Shown here: piece after piece, positions 14,070-22,690 of the stretch
Layout of the letters: every line of letters starts with the position of its first letter
Numbering within the stretch: the first letter of the stretch is position 1
Source: JAHEJB01 sp037969195
GTDB lineage: Bacteria; Bacteroidota; Rhodothermia; Rhodothermales; Rubricoccaceae
Assembly (NCBI GenBank): GCA_037969195.1
Contig: JBBKWZ010000095.1
Location: 1-32,656, forward strand
DNA: 32,656 nucleotides
Reading direction: 5' to 3'
Translations under genes and position numbers: made by a program
The notes under the pieces: model-generated
Told to the model about the DNA's origin: nothing
Database searches by the model: none
What the model saw: only the letters and a program-made list of their open reading frames with translations

Positions 14070-15439
14070 TGAGTGGTCAACATATGAGGTTTCGTGGGTT
14101 GCGGACTCCCATGCTGTTGTTCGTTATCACCACGGTGCTGGTCTTGGTTGGATGTGGGACACCCACGCCACTCGTTGAGACTCCCCGCTCACCAGGTATT
14201 GTGACTCAGCCAACAAGGCCTGCTCAAATAGAGCAGTCTTCGCAACCTCCCGTCGTTAGCAAGAGCGAGTTCTGGGCAGATCTACCCCCCGGTATTATTG
14301 ATGGCCGCTCCCATTTTGAGGCTTCCAACGTTACAGAATGGACGTTTGCGAATGGAGCGCGAGTAGTCCTGCGTCCTTCCCAGTCGGAGCCGCGGCGAGT
14401 CTTTCTTCTTGCGTTTGCAGAGGGAGGGCTTACGGATCTGGCTTCGGACCGTGCTGTTTCTGCTGTCCTTGCGGCACGTGCGGTCGGTGCAGGAATGACC
14501 CCTGGCGGCGTCCGCGTAGAATCGTTCTTCACCAATGATCTAGCCATTGTTGCTGGAGATGCATCTACAGAGACGCTCGGAGCTCTGTTGCGGCGGGCAA
14601 CATCGCTGATGACTGCGACTGAGCCAGTCATTGACTCTCCCACGCTACGCCTACAAGAAGCCCTATCGCTCTTGGTCAGTGGGCATCCGGAGACGTCGCT
14701 CGCGGCGCCGATTGAGCGGTCGGAAGGGATGGATGCCTATGCTGAGCAATTTGGTGACCCTCGCCGTTTCACATACATCATCGTCGGCGACGTGATTCCA
14801 TCCGAAGTTGAAGCTCAAACGGCGACCGTTCTGACGTCAACGCGTCCATCGGCGCGGGCCGTGCTTGGTATATCGGCAAGCGGCCAGCCAGCGCGGCTAT
14901 TGGGCGTCGTCGCCAGGTGGACGATGAATGATGTGGGAGGATTGGCTTCGTTCGGCCTCGGCTTTCGGAGTGCAGTGGATGCCAACTACGAGAATCTCGC
15001 CGCACTTGAAATCGTCGCTGAACTTCTCAGTCGGCGTATTCAGAGCACAACCGGGAAGCAGGTCGTTGTGGATGTAGACATGGATTTCGACAATGATTCG
15101 GCCGAATTGCAGTTGGACGTAAGCGGTGCTGGTGTTGACGGTGAGGATTTTCAAGCCGCCGAGTTCGACGCAATTCAAAGCCTCCGAGATTCGGAACCGA
15201 CCACGCAACTCATGACAGAAGCCCGTTCCGCGGTACACAATGCCCACGAAGAGAGCATTCAAACCAATGCAGGTTGGTTTCGATGGCTCGTTCGACTTTT
15301 CCGTTTCAATCAAGACACGCGAGAAGCCCTCCGCTACGGCCAAAGGATTCGGGGAACGTCGGCAGCCCGTGTTCACGCCATGGCTTTGGCAGTGCTCGAT
15401 CTCGATCATTACGCTCTCGTAATCCAACGCAGTGAATAA
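14069..15439 (+). CDS. M16-peptidase-like lipoprotein without the catalytic motif
   Basis: A 456-residue protein. The N-terminus is a lipoprotein signal with lipobox LVLVGC (Cys 29), followed by a long Pro/Ser/Thr linker. Residues from about 90 resemble the second half of PqqL/M16 zinc proteases: WTFANGARVVLRPSQSEPRR and FLLAFAEGGLTDLAS, then the core of the M16 fold with TYIIVGDVIPSEVEAQ and the half ending RIQSTTGKQ. The metal-binding HxxEH motif, normally early in the first half of M16 proteins, is not in this protein, so it is probably inactive. It may be a scaffold or binding partner. Start overlaps the previous gene by one base. Confidence 0.75.
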   Translation: MSGQHMRFRGLRTPMLLFVITTVLVLVGCGTPTPLVETPRSPGIVTQPTRPAQIEQSSQPPVVSKSEFWADLPPGIIDGRSHFEASNVTEWTFANGARVVLRPSQSEPRRVFLLAFAEGGLTDLASDRAVSAVLAARAVGAGMTPGGVRVESFFTNDLAIVAGDASTETLGALLRRATSLMTATEPVIDSPTLRLQEALSLLVSGHPETSLAAPIERSEGMDAYAEQFGDPRRFTYIIVGDVIPSEVEAQTATVLTSTRPSARAVLGISASGQPARLLGVVARWTMNDVGGLASFGLGFRSAVDANYENLAALEIVAELLSRRIQSTTGKQVVVDVDMDFDNDSAELQLDVSGAGVDGEDFQAAEFDAIQSLRDSEPTTQLMTEARSAVHNAHEESIQTNAGWFRWLVRLFRFNQDTREALRYGQRIRGTSAARVHAMALAVLDLDHYALVIQRSE

Positions 15440-15484
15440 CTCTTGCGATGTACCTTCTGGCCGAAGAAACTCGCATGATGGTTT

Positions 15485-16147
15485 ATGAGCACGCCCATCC
15501 TTTCCGACGCCGATCAGGAGCGCATCCGCGAGGCCGTCGATCAAGCTGAAACCCAGACGGCTGGTGAGATCGTTCCGTACATCATCAACCGAAGCGGCCG
15601 ATACGAAATCGCTTTTTGGCGTGGTGGCGTTCTTGGCGCACTGATCGCTGCGGCAATCGGCCTTTTGATTGCCTGGTCGTATAACGGATGGGGCCTTGGT
15701 TGGCTCTACTCGGCATCTGGCATGGCCTCGGTGATGTCGCTGGGCGGTGTACTTGCCGCTTTGCTGGTTGGTGTCGTTCCGGCTGTGCGTCGGCTACTGG
15801 CCGGGCAAAACCGAATCGCAGGACGGGTTCATCAGCGTGCACAAAGTGCATTCCTTGAGGAAGAAGTGTTTCAGACCCGCGACCGTACGGGTATCCTGCT
15901 TTTCGTCTCGCTGTTTGAACGCAGGATTGAGGTGATTGGAGACGCGGGTATTGACAAGGTTGTTGCTCAGGAAGAGTGGTCCGAGGTTGTCCAGCACATC
16001 CGAACCGGTATTAAGACAGGCCGGTTTGCAGATGGCCTCATTGAAGCCATAACGATGTGCGGCGAACTGCTACATCGCAGCGGTGTCGGAATTCGCGAAG
16101 GCGACGAAGATGAACTTGCCGACGACGTTAGAATCCGTCAGGAATAG
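15485..16147 (+). CDS. TPM-domain membrane protein, first of three
   Basis: A 220-residue protein with start ATG 15485. The N-terminal part (LSDADQERIREAVDQAETQ and TAGEIVPYII) is the TPM beginning; two membrane helices (about 46-66 and 78-100) interrupt it. The second part (RTGILLFVSLFERRIEVIGD and AGIDKVVAQEEW) is the conserved TPM end. It has no signal peptide and no Gly/Ser tail, unlike the next two. This matches the short TPM protein that usually closes a lemA-TPM-TPM operon, but here it comes first. TPM proteins are linked to envelope stress and phosphatase-like activity in plants; the bacterial role is uncertain. Confidence 0.85.
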   Translation: MSTPILSDADQERIREAVDQAETQTAGEIVPYIINRSGRYEIAFWRGGVLGALIAAAIGLLIAWSYNGWGLGWLYSASGMASVMSLGGVLAALLVGVVPAVRRLLAGQNRIAGRVHQRAQSAFLEEEVFQTRDRTGILLFVSLFERRIEVIGDAGIDKVVAQEEWSEVVQHIRTGIKTGRFADGLIEAITMCGELLHRSGVGIREGDEDELADDVRIRQE

Positions 16148-16151
16148 TCGT

Positions 16152-17228
16152 ATGCGTACGCTTTTCGTCCTCGGTTTTCTGATTCTCGCGCAGCCCGCGG
16201 TGTCGCAGCCAGAGGTGCCCTTGGAGAAACTCTGGGTTACCGACGTCGCCGGAATGGTTGATTTGGAGACGGAGCAGCTTATCACGGACTTTCTGGTCGC
16301 TCATGAAGATTCTACGACCAACCAGTTCGTCGTCGTCACGATTCCGTCGCTCCAAGGCGCCTCCATCGAGGCGTTCGCACGGCAAATCTTCAATACGTGG
16401 GGCGTCGGGCAGGAGGGTCGTAACAATGGCGTCTTGCTGCTTGTCGCACGGGACGACCGCGAATTGCGGATCGAGGTGGGTTTAGGTTTGGAAGGCGTCT
16501 TGACGGACTCCGAAGCCGGGCGCATCATCCGAGACAACATCGTTCCCCAGTTCCGAAACGGTGATTTTAACGCTGGCATTCTAAGCGGCGTAGTCGCGGT
16601 TTTAGCGCAACTGGAAGAGGCACCAGGAGCAAAACCAGTCGACGCTCGGGCGGCCTATCTGTATAGTCCACCACGGTTCGATTTTGAATCGATCGTCGCC
16701 TTCGTGGTATCACTTATCGCTCTCCTGTTGGCGTTCGCGTTAGGGCGGGCATGGGTCGTTAAAACTGGAGGCCTGGCAGCAACGCGCCGAAAGTGGAGTT
16801 TCGTTTTTCGCTACCTGTTCGCTGGTCCAGCGCTTGGCCTGTTCCTCTTTCTGATCGTGCCGGTAATCAGGCAATGGACCGGATTCGGATACTATGAGTG
16901 GTGGACGGGTGTTTGGTTAGGATTGCTCCTGTGGCCCGTCGTCTTTCTCGTTGTTGAGACCTCCGTTGCCCGAAGGCCCGTCTGGTTGCGGTTCCGCAGA
17001 ATGCAAACGCATGTGGAGATGCAAAAGATTGCGGCCCGAAGGGATGGCAGACGCGTGGAGATCCAGGCATTCGGCAAGAAGTACTGGTACGATGGTCGCC
17101 CATCGACGTCATCGTATTCGAGTGGCAGTTCCTTTAGCAGCGGTTCGTCGTTCAGCTCGTCCAGCAGCAGCAGCTTTAGCGGTGGTGGCGGTTTTTCGGG
17201 GGGCGGCGGAGCGTCCGGAAGTTGGTGA
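16152..17228 (+). CDS. TPM-domain protein with Gly/Ser-rich tail, second of three
   Basis: From ATG 16152 (358 residues), 4 bases after the previous stop. A signal peptide (MRTLFVLGFLILAQPAVS, cleaved near AVSQ) precedes the TPM domain: VTDVAGMVDLETEQLI, NQFVVVTIPSLQGASIEAFA, WGVGQEGRNNGVLLLVARDD and LRIEVGLGLEGVLTDSEAGR, all hallmark segments. Two to three membrane helices follow (about 180-265). The C-terminus is a Ser/Gly-rich tail ending GGGGASGSW-like, typical of the YgcG class. The TPM domain is predicted to sit in the periplasm, tethered to the inner membrane. Confidence 0.88.
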   Translation: MRTLFVLGFLILAQPAVSQPEVPLEKLWVTDVAGMVDLETEQLITDFLVAHEDSTTNQFVVVTIPSLQGASIEAFARQIFNTWGVGQEGRNNGVLLLVARDDRELRIEVGLGLEGVLTDSEAGRIIRDNIVPQFRNGDFNAGILSGVVAVLAQLEEAPGAKPVDARAAYLYSPPRFDFESIVAFVVSLIALLLAFALGRAWVVKTGGLAATRRKWSFVFRYLFAGPALGLFLFLIVPVIRQWTGFGYYEWWTGVWLGLLLWPVVFLVVETSVARRPVWLRFRRMQTHVEMQKIAARRDGRRVEIQAFGKKYWYDGRPSTSSYSSGSSFSSGSSFSSSSSSSFSGGGGFSGGGGASGSW

Positions 17229-17230
17229 TC

Positions 17231-18172
17231 ATGCGACACCTGTTTTGCCTTCTCGTGTTGTTTACCAGCCTGGGCGCAGTTGCCCAGGATGTGCCGCCTC
17301 TCACCGGTCGCGTCGTTGACAACGCAGAAATTCTGTCCGTCCAGACCGAGGCGACGATTACGTTCTTGCTCGACCATCACGAGCAACAGACATCAAACCA
17401 GATTGCTGTGCTCACGATTCGCACATTGGGAGGCGAATCAATCGAGTCTTACGCCAATCGAGTATTTAGATCTTGGGGCCTTGGGCGAGCCGACGTGAAC
17501 AATGGCGTGCTTCTTCTCATTGCGAAAGACGACCGCGAGCTTCGCATCGAAGTGGGCTATGGGTTGGAAGGCGACTTGACCGATTCCGAAGCTGGCCGCA
17601 TCATCGACAATGTGATCGTTCCGCTTTTCCGAGCCGACGACTTTGAGGGAGGCACGCTGGCTGGCGTAAACGCAATCATCGGCACAATCGACGGCAGCTA
17701 CACGCCGCCAGAGGGAAGCGGGAGTGGAACCGATGATTTTCCATGGTGGGCGGGCCTCATCTTCGTATTCACGCATGGCTTTTTGCCGCTGTTTTTCGGC
17801 GTTACATCACTCGTCAATCCGCCGCTCACCCGTTACATGACGCTCATTTTCACGAGCCTCTTTATTGCTCCCATCGGTTTCATTATTGGCGGAATTGCCT
17901 TGGGAGAGCAGGCTTTTTGGGGCGGCGGGACCATCCTCTTTCTCTACCTCGTCGGATTCATAATCGCCGACATTTACATGAGCAACTCGCCAAAGTGGAA
18001 GGAAATCCGCAAGAAGGTCCGCGCTGCTCAAAAGAAAGGCAAGTCCACCAAGATTGACGCGGGTTGGTTCTCCTTCTCTGCCGGAGGATCATCGTCCTCC
18101 CCTGGAGGCGGTGGCGGATTCAGCGGCGGAGGCGGGTCCTCTGGCGGTGGCGGCGCTTCCGGAAGTTGGTAG
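17231..18172 (+). CDS. TPM-domain protein with Gly/Ser-rich tail, third of three
   Basis: From ATG 17231 (313 residues), 2 bases after the previous stop; an in-frame TTG at 17222 is unlikely. Signal peptide MRHLFCLLVLFTSLGAVAQ, then a TPM domain (GRVVDNAEILS, NQIAVLTIRTLGGESIESYA, WGLGRADVNNGVLLLIAK and RIEVGYGLEGDLTDSEAGR). Helices at about 175-260 and a basic segment (KKVRAAQKKGKSTK) precede the tail SFSAGGSSSSPGGGGGFSGG, which ends GASGSW. It is clearly paralogous to the gene before it, so it arose by tandem duplication. Confidence 0.88.
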   Translation: MRHLFCLLVLFTSLGAVAQDVPPLTGRVVDNAEILSVQTEATITFLLDHHEQQTSNQIAVLTIRTLGGESIESYANRVFRSWGLGRADVNNGVLLLIAKDDRELRIEVGYGLEGDLTDSEAGRIIDNVIVPLFRADDFEGGTLAGVNAIIGTIDGSYTPPEGSGSGTDDFPWWAGLIFVFTHGFLPLFFGVTSLVNPPLTRYMTLIFTSLFIAPIGFIIGGIALGEQAFWGGGTILFLYLVGFIIADIYMSNSPKWKEIRKKVRAAQKKGKSTKIDAGWFSFSAGGSSSSPGGGGGFSGGGGSSGGGGASGSW

Positions 18173-18283
18173 TGTTCGTTTTGCGAAGTCAGCGGTGGAA
18201 AGCTCTAGTGTTGCTTTCGAATGACGCAACGTCAATTCAAAGCTGAACGAAGGCTACCGTCCCTAAAGACCACTGAAATCGAC

Positions 18284-18727
18284 TCAGCACTCGCCAAGCG
18301 GCTGAACCCTGAGAACGATCCCTTCGGTGTCTTCAAAGAGAAGAGAGTCACCGCTAACCCTGTAAGGGTGCTCTTGAGTATCAAGGCGGGCGCGCAACAA
18401 CTGCCACGACCGTCGCGGGAGGCTGAAGCCCAACTGACTGACGTTCGTTGGTGCGACGACGCTTGGGTCGCCCTCAATTAGTTCGAGCACATCGCGATCC
18501 TCCGCATCAACCAATACCGCACGCAGGCGGCTCGGTTGGGTTGGGTCGAGTTCGACAGTTCGTAGCGAAAGCCCAAGTGTGGCAACGTAGAAGTTCAGCG
18601 CTTCGTCGAACTGAGTCGTCGTCACGCAAACATGATTGAGCCAAATGGTCGACGATGGCCGGCGAAGGGCGCGCTCGGCTAAGTATTCATGTGTCACGGT
18701 ACGACGGGAGGGAGAGAGGAAGGCCAT
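18284..18727 (-). CDS. VOC (glyoxalase/bleomycin-resistance) superfamily protein
   Basis: A 147-residue protein. After an N-terminal tail of about 28 residues comes the first half of a VOC fold, LNHVCVTTTQFDEALNFYVA and TLGLSLRTVEL, then VDAEDRDVLELIEGDP. The second half has GFSLPRRSWQLLRARL and the closing LLFEDTEGIVLRVQPL, which corresponds to the usual F(x)DPDGN segment. Possible metal ligands are the His of NHVCV and Glu of LELIEG; the third is changed (SLP where His is usual) and the fourth is in DTEG. Substrate cannot be predicted. The start ATG 18727 is the first available. It lies downstream of sufS. Confidence 0.75.
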   Translation of the reverse strand: MAFLSPSRRTVTHEYLAERALRRPSSTIWLNHVCVTTTQFDEALNFYVATLGLSLRTVELDPTQPSRLRAVLVDAEDRDVLELIEGDPSVVAPTNVSQLGFSLPRRSWQLLRARLDTQEHPYRVSGDSLLFEDTEGIVLRVQPLGEC

Positions 18728-18793
18728 GAATGGAAGGGAGATCAGGAGTGCGGCGATAGTGGGTGATCCGCTAGACTGTCCACGCTGCTCTTT

Positions 18794-18946
18794 TCACAGT
18801 CTGTGCCAGAGGTATCGACCTGTTTTCACCTCGATCCCCCGTAATGCATCCGCACGATTCTCCCCCATTAATGGCTCGATCTGCCAAAGCGCTTCAGCCG
18901 CGTCTCTCTTCGGGAAGCGGTACTCGCTATAGGACGGTTGTTCGAG
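18794..18946 (-). other. Coding-like frame without a usable start, between sufS and the VOC gene
   Basis: A minus-strand frame of 50 codons runs from after a stop at 18947-18949 to TGA 18794-18796. Its residues look like protein (FPKRDAAEALWQIEPLMGEN, then IEVKTGRYLWHRL). The only ATG is internal at 18866-18868, leaving 25 codons, and no GTG or TTG precedes it. It may be a gene remnant or the end of a longer gene broken by a frameshift. I do not recognise the family. Confidence 0.3.
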
Positions 18947-20186
18947 TCAACGCCGTATGAGCAAACTTCAACGCGTTAGCTAACCGATCTGCGTCGGCGA
19001 GTGTGTTGTAGACGTAGGCGCTTGCGCGGAGGGATGTTTCGGGAAAATCGCCGCCGCCCGAAAGGTGTGCATGGAGCGGCATCGTACAGTGATGCCCGGC
19101 GCGGACCATGACTCCCTGGGCATCCAGCAGGACGGCCAGATCGTGCGGGTGTATGCCTTCCATTTGAAGTGTGACGATGCCACCTTCAGCGTCGGAGCCC
19201 TGAGGAGGTCCGATCAGGCGGATGCCTTGGACTCCTAAAACCTGTTCAACTGCGCGTTGGCCCCACTCTCGCTCAAACGCCGCAACAGCCCGCATTCCAA
19301 GGAGTCCCTCATACTCGACGGCATTCAGGTAGTCGCAGGCCGCCGCAAATCCCACTGCTCCAGCGGAGTTGGGTGTGCCTGCATCGAAGCGAGCAGCGCC
19401 CGAGAGATAAGTCGTACCGTCAACCGCGACGTGGTCAATCATTCCTCCTCCCGTTTGATACGTCGACATCTGATCCAGCAGATTCGAATCGACAACAAGA
19501 GCTCCGATCCCTGTAGGCCCGAGCATTTTGTGTGCGCTGAAAGCAAGCGCGTCGCTGTTGAGATCAGCAAAATCTACGGGGCGAGTTGGAACGGACTGGG
19601 CGGCATCCAAGACCGTAACGGCACCAACTCTCTTGGCTTCCGAAAACACCTCACGCACTGGGTTCTCAATTCCAAGGACGTTAGAAACGTGCGCCATGGC
19701 AACGAGCCTCGTCCGATTGCCAATTGCGGTCAGCGTTCCGTCCAGGTCGAGCGAGCCGTTCGGCTTCAGCGGCGCGAAATTGAGGGTCGAGCCGGTTCGT
19801 CTCGCGACTTCCTGCCAGGGCGTGAAGTTCGAGTGGTGTTCCTGCGGGCTGGCAAGGATTTCGTCGCCGGGTTTCAGATGTTCCTCGGCCCAGGCCCGCG
19901 CAATCAGGTTCAGGCCTTCCGTGGTTCCCTTCGTAAAGATGAGGTTCTCTGGCTTCGCCCCGACGAACTCGGCCACTGTTTTCCGGGCCTGTTCATAAAG
20001 GTCGGTCGCGTGCTGGCTGAGTTCGTAGACGCCGCGATGCACGGGCGCGTTTTCCTCCGCGTAGAACTTCGCTATCCGGTCAATAACAGCACGCGGCTTC
20101 AGCGTAGTTGCGGCAGAGTCGAGATAGCAGGGCTGATCCTGTTTGTCGAGGAGGGGAATCTCGGAGGATGGGAGAGGAAGCCGCAC
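18927..20186 (-). CDS. sufS: Cysteine desulfurase (SufS type)
   Basis: A 419-residue PLP enzyme that takes sulfur from cysteine for Fe-S cluster assembly. Visible: YLDSAATTLKP (21-31), NAPVHRGVYELSQHAT (47-61), GTTEGLNLIA (87-96), SPQEHHSNFTPW (113-124, the PLP-stacking His), DAAQS (194-198) with the PLP-contacting Asp, FSAHKMLGPTG (PLP lysine about 220), and the persulfide cysteine in RAGHHCTMPLH (about Cys 367). RASAYVYNT supplies the substrate-binding Arg. Length and motifs are those of group II desulfurases. It starts 2 bases after the SufT-like gene, so the two are co-transcribed. The SufBCD genes are not in the window. Confidence 0.95.
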   Translation of the reverse strand: MRLPLPSSEIPLLDKQDQPCYLDSAATTLKPRAVIDRIAKFYAEENAPVHRGVYELSQHATDLYEQARKTVAEFVGAKPENLIFTKGTTEGLNLIARAWAEEHLKPGDEILASPQEHHSNFTPWQEVARRTGSTLNFAPLKPNGSLDLDGTLTAIGNRTRLVAMAHVSNVLGIENPVREVFSEAKRVGAVTVLDAAQSVPTRPVDFADLNSDALAFSAHKMLGPTGIGALVVDSNLLDQMSTYQTGGGMIDHVAVDGTTYLSGAARFDAGTPNSAGAVGFAAACDYLNAVEYEGLLGMRAVAAFEREWGQRAVEQVLGVQGIRLIGPPQGSDAEGGIVTLQMEGIHPHDLAVLLDAQGVMVRAGHHCTMPLHAHLSGGGDFPETSLRASAYVYNTLADADRLANALKFAHTALTRTTVL

Positions 20187-20188
20187 GG

Positions 20189-20602
20189 CTAGAGAAACCC
20201 TAGCGTCAGTTTCGCCTCATCACTCATCATCTCCATCGTGTACGTCGGCGTAAAGACGAGGTCTAGCGTGACGTGATTAATGCCTTCCAGTGCATTGATG
20301 CCCTGTTCTACTTCGGCCGGAAGCGTTTCGGCGGCGGGGCAGTTCGGAGCGGTCAATGTCATGCGCACAATAGCGTTGACGCCATCATCTGTTTTTTCCA
20401 GATCCCAACCGTAGATCAATCCGAGGTCCCAAATCGGCACAGGGATTTCCGGATCGTAGATGGTTTTCACTACATGAACCATGGCCTCCTCCAGCGGGGA
20501 GTAATCCTGGTCGCGGCCATCAATGAGAAAATCGCGCGTGGTCATGCTCGCGGAGAGAGGATAGGGGAGTGTGCCGGAGGCAAGGTTCGCAGAATCAGAC
20601 AT
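20189..20602 (-). CDS. SufT-like (DUF59/MIP18) Fe-S assembly protein
   Basis: Start at ATG 20602 (137 residues). The family core is visible: VKTIYDPEIPVPIWDLGLIY (the DPE(I/V)PVxI(Y/W)DLGL signature), RMTLTAPNCPAAETLP with the conserved Cys, GINHVTLDLVFTPTYTMEMM and the end SDEAKLTLGFL. DUF59 proteins help in maturation or delivery of Fe-S clusters. It precedes sufS with a 2-base gap, matching suf operons of Bacteroidota-like organisms. The N-terminal 30 residues (SDSANLASGTLPYPLSAS) are poorly conserved; a second ATG (after PLSAS) is possible but less likely. Confidence 0.88.
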   Translation of the reverse strand: MSDSANLASGTLPYPLSASMTTRDFLIDGRDQDYSPLEEAMVHVVKTIYDPEIPVPIWDLGLIYGWDLEKTDDGVNAIVRMTLTAPNCPAAETLPAEVEQGINALEGINHVTLDLVFTPTYTMEMMSDEAKLTLGFL

Positions 20603-20693
20603 AAGGGTGGAATCTTGTGAGGCTCTGGTTGTTTCTCCGTGAGAGTGAATTGACGCAAGCCGAAAACTCCACACTTAGGCAAAGCGGCCCATG

Positions 20694-22337
20694 CTATCGC
20701 TTCAGCGCAAAAATTGCGGCCAGGCCAAACAGCGGCACCCACAAAAACCACGGTGCGCCGACACTCGCTGCGATCGTGCCGGATACGAGCGCCGATCCAG
20801 CAAGCAGACTGCTCTTCACGCCCGCCATCGGATTCTGGGCAGGTTGGCGCATCTGGGTTTCCAGGAAGCGGATGCCTTCCGCGGCCAACGACGGGCTCTT
20901 GACCATCAGGTCTACCAACTCTGGCGCGCCTTTGACACTCTCTTTCAATAGTGCCATGGGGTTGAACTGACTCAGAAAGAGCTTGTTGACATGCTTCTGG
21001 GAGACCTTGGCGACATCAAAACCAGGAACCAAAATCTGACCAACGCCCTCGAATGTAATGAGCGCTTTGGTCATCAGCACGAGTTCGACGGGGAAGTACA
21101 TCCGGTAGTGCGCGCCAAGACTCACAGACTCCATGATGAGTTGTGCCAGAGAGAAATTGCCGTGCTTGGCGGCGCGGTGGAAGCGACGGCACAAATCGGC
21201 GACGGCCTTCTTGAACCCCATTTGATCCGCCTTCGGGCCCAGTTGGGCCGCACTCGTGAGATACCGTGCCGCATTCTCTGCGTCGCCAGTGACGAGCGAA
21301 TAGTAGTAGTACATCAAGGTCCGTCTTAGATCGCCGTCGAAGTAGCCAACCATGCCGAGGTCGATAAACCCAAGGCTTGGGCGGACGACGCCATGCTCGT
21401 TCGGTTCGAAATCGAGGACGAACAGGTTGCCTGGATGCAGATCCGCGTGGAAGAAGCCATCCGAATACAGCATGCGAATGATGGCTTGCGCGCCGAGGTC
21501 CACGAGGCGCTCACGGGCTTCTTCAGGCAGGGCGCGCGACGCCGGAGTGTCGGGCCTGAGGCCATCGAACAACTCCATTGTCAGCACAAGCCGACTCGAA
21601 TACTCGCGGTAAATCTTCGGGAAGCGGATTTCGGGGACGTCAGAGAAATTCAAAGCGAAAATCTCCGCGTTGTCGGCTTCAAGGCGGAGGTCGACCTCGC
21701 GAAGCGTGTACTCGGTGAACTCGTCGAGGATGCGCTTCGGCTGGAAACGCGAGAAGAAAACCTGCAGGAACGAACCAAGAAAGCCGAGCAGTCGGGCGTC
21801 GCGTTTGAGCGTGATGTAGATGTTTGGCTTGACGACCTTCAGAATCACGTCGTCACCGTCGAAGGTTCGGGCGCGGTGAATCTGCCCGATAGATGCGCTA
21901 CCGAGCGGGGTCGGATCGACCCACTCAAACATCTCATCGATAGGACGACCAAGCCCTTGCGAAACGCGGTCGAGGTAATGCGCGAACGGCATCACCGGCA
22001 GTTTGTCGAGGAGATTCTTGAGTTCCTCGGTGATGAAGTGGGGGAGGATGTCCTCGCGAAGCGCCAATACCTGCCCGAGCTTGATGTACGTAGGGCCGAG
22101 GAGTTCGAGGCGGCGCCGAAGTTGGACTTCAAGCGGCAGTTTTCGCAGATCCCGCCTAACAAGCGGCCTAACAAAGAAGGCCGCGATTTTGATCAGAAAC
22201 AGAGGAAATCCCTTCACCCACGCGAACTGTTCTCGATCTCGCGCCACGGCGACCGCAGAGCCGTACACCAGCCCAGCCGAGTGACGCTGAACTGTAAAGA
22301 AGCGCCGAACGAGGCCTGGCGGCTTCGTGATCACCAT
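20694..22337 (-). CDS. AarF/ABC1/UbiB-type atypical kinase
   Basis: Coordinates are from the first ATG (547 residues). The atypical kinase marks are LGPTYIKLGQVLALR (the KxGQ motif), LGSASIGQIHRA (the A/G-rich loop), VILKVVKPNI with the catalytic Lys, SDGFFHADLHPGN and LGFIDLGMVGYF (DLG in place of DFG). Two to three hydrophobic stretches at the C-terminus (about 513-543) would anchor it in the membrane. Members support ubiquinone/menaquinone-type isoprenoid quinone synthesis or lipid homeostasis. The frame stays open for 110 further codons to 22667 with coding-like residues (e.g. PKESAEEAPRPEASRIP, ALVEGLAKRLRERRK) but with no ATG, GTG or TTG, so the true start may be non-canonical. Confidence 0.9.
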   Translation of the reverse strand: MVITKPPGLVRRFFTVQRHSAGLVYGSAVAVARDREQFAWVKGFPLFLIKIAAFFVRPLVRRDLRKLPLEVQLRRRLELLGPTYIKLGQVLALREDILPHFITEELKNLLDKLPVMPFAHYLDRVSQGLGRPIDEMFEWVDPTPLGSASIGQIHRARTFDGDDVILKVVKPNIYITLKRDARLLGFLGSFLQVFFSRFQPKRILDEFTEYTLREVDLRLEADNAEIFALNFSDVPEIRFPKIYREYSSRLVLTMELFDGLRPDTPASRALPEEARERLVDLGAQAIIRMLYSDGFFHADLHPGNLFVLDFEPNEHGVVRPSLGFIDLGMVGYFDGDLRRTLMYYYYSLVTGDAENAARYLTSAAQLGPKADQMGFKKAVADLCRRFHRAAKHGNFSLAQLIMESVSLGAHYRMYFPVELVLMTKALITFEGVGQILVPGFDVAKVSQKHVNKLFLSQFNPMALLKESVKGAPELVDLMVKSPSLAAEGIRFLETQMRQPAQNPMAGVKSSLLAGSALVSGTIAASVGAPWFLWVPLFGLAAIFALKR

Positions 22338-22690
22338 CTCCTCAAATCCGGCCTTCTCGGCCGCGGAGAGCTCTTTCGGAACCGTGGTCTTTCTTCGTTC
22401 GCGAAGTCGCTTGGCGAGGCCCTCGACCAGCGCGCGTTCGCTTTCGGGTCCATCGTCACGTCCATCGCCATTTCGTGGACGATTTGGCCGCGCGGGAATC
22501 CGCGAGGCTTCGGGCCGAGGGGCTTCCTCAGCACTTTCCTTGGGCTCTATTGGATCCGTTCGTTCCAGATACGTGCGAATTGAGCGAGAAGTATCGGCTG
22601 AAGAGTTTTCAGCTTCATCGTAGAACCCGCGAAGACCATTGCAGATTCTAGTTGCGGGAGACGGTTCTCAGGTCAGAAAGGTGGGAGTAC

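Noticed and set aside
21393..22583. A long plus-strand frame of 396 residues opposite the kinase gene
   Set aside because: It is antisense to a clear kinase with all family motifs, and its own sequence has no recognisable motif.
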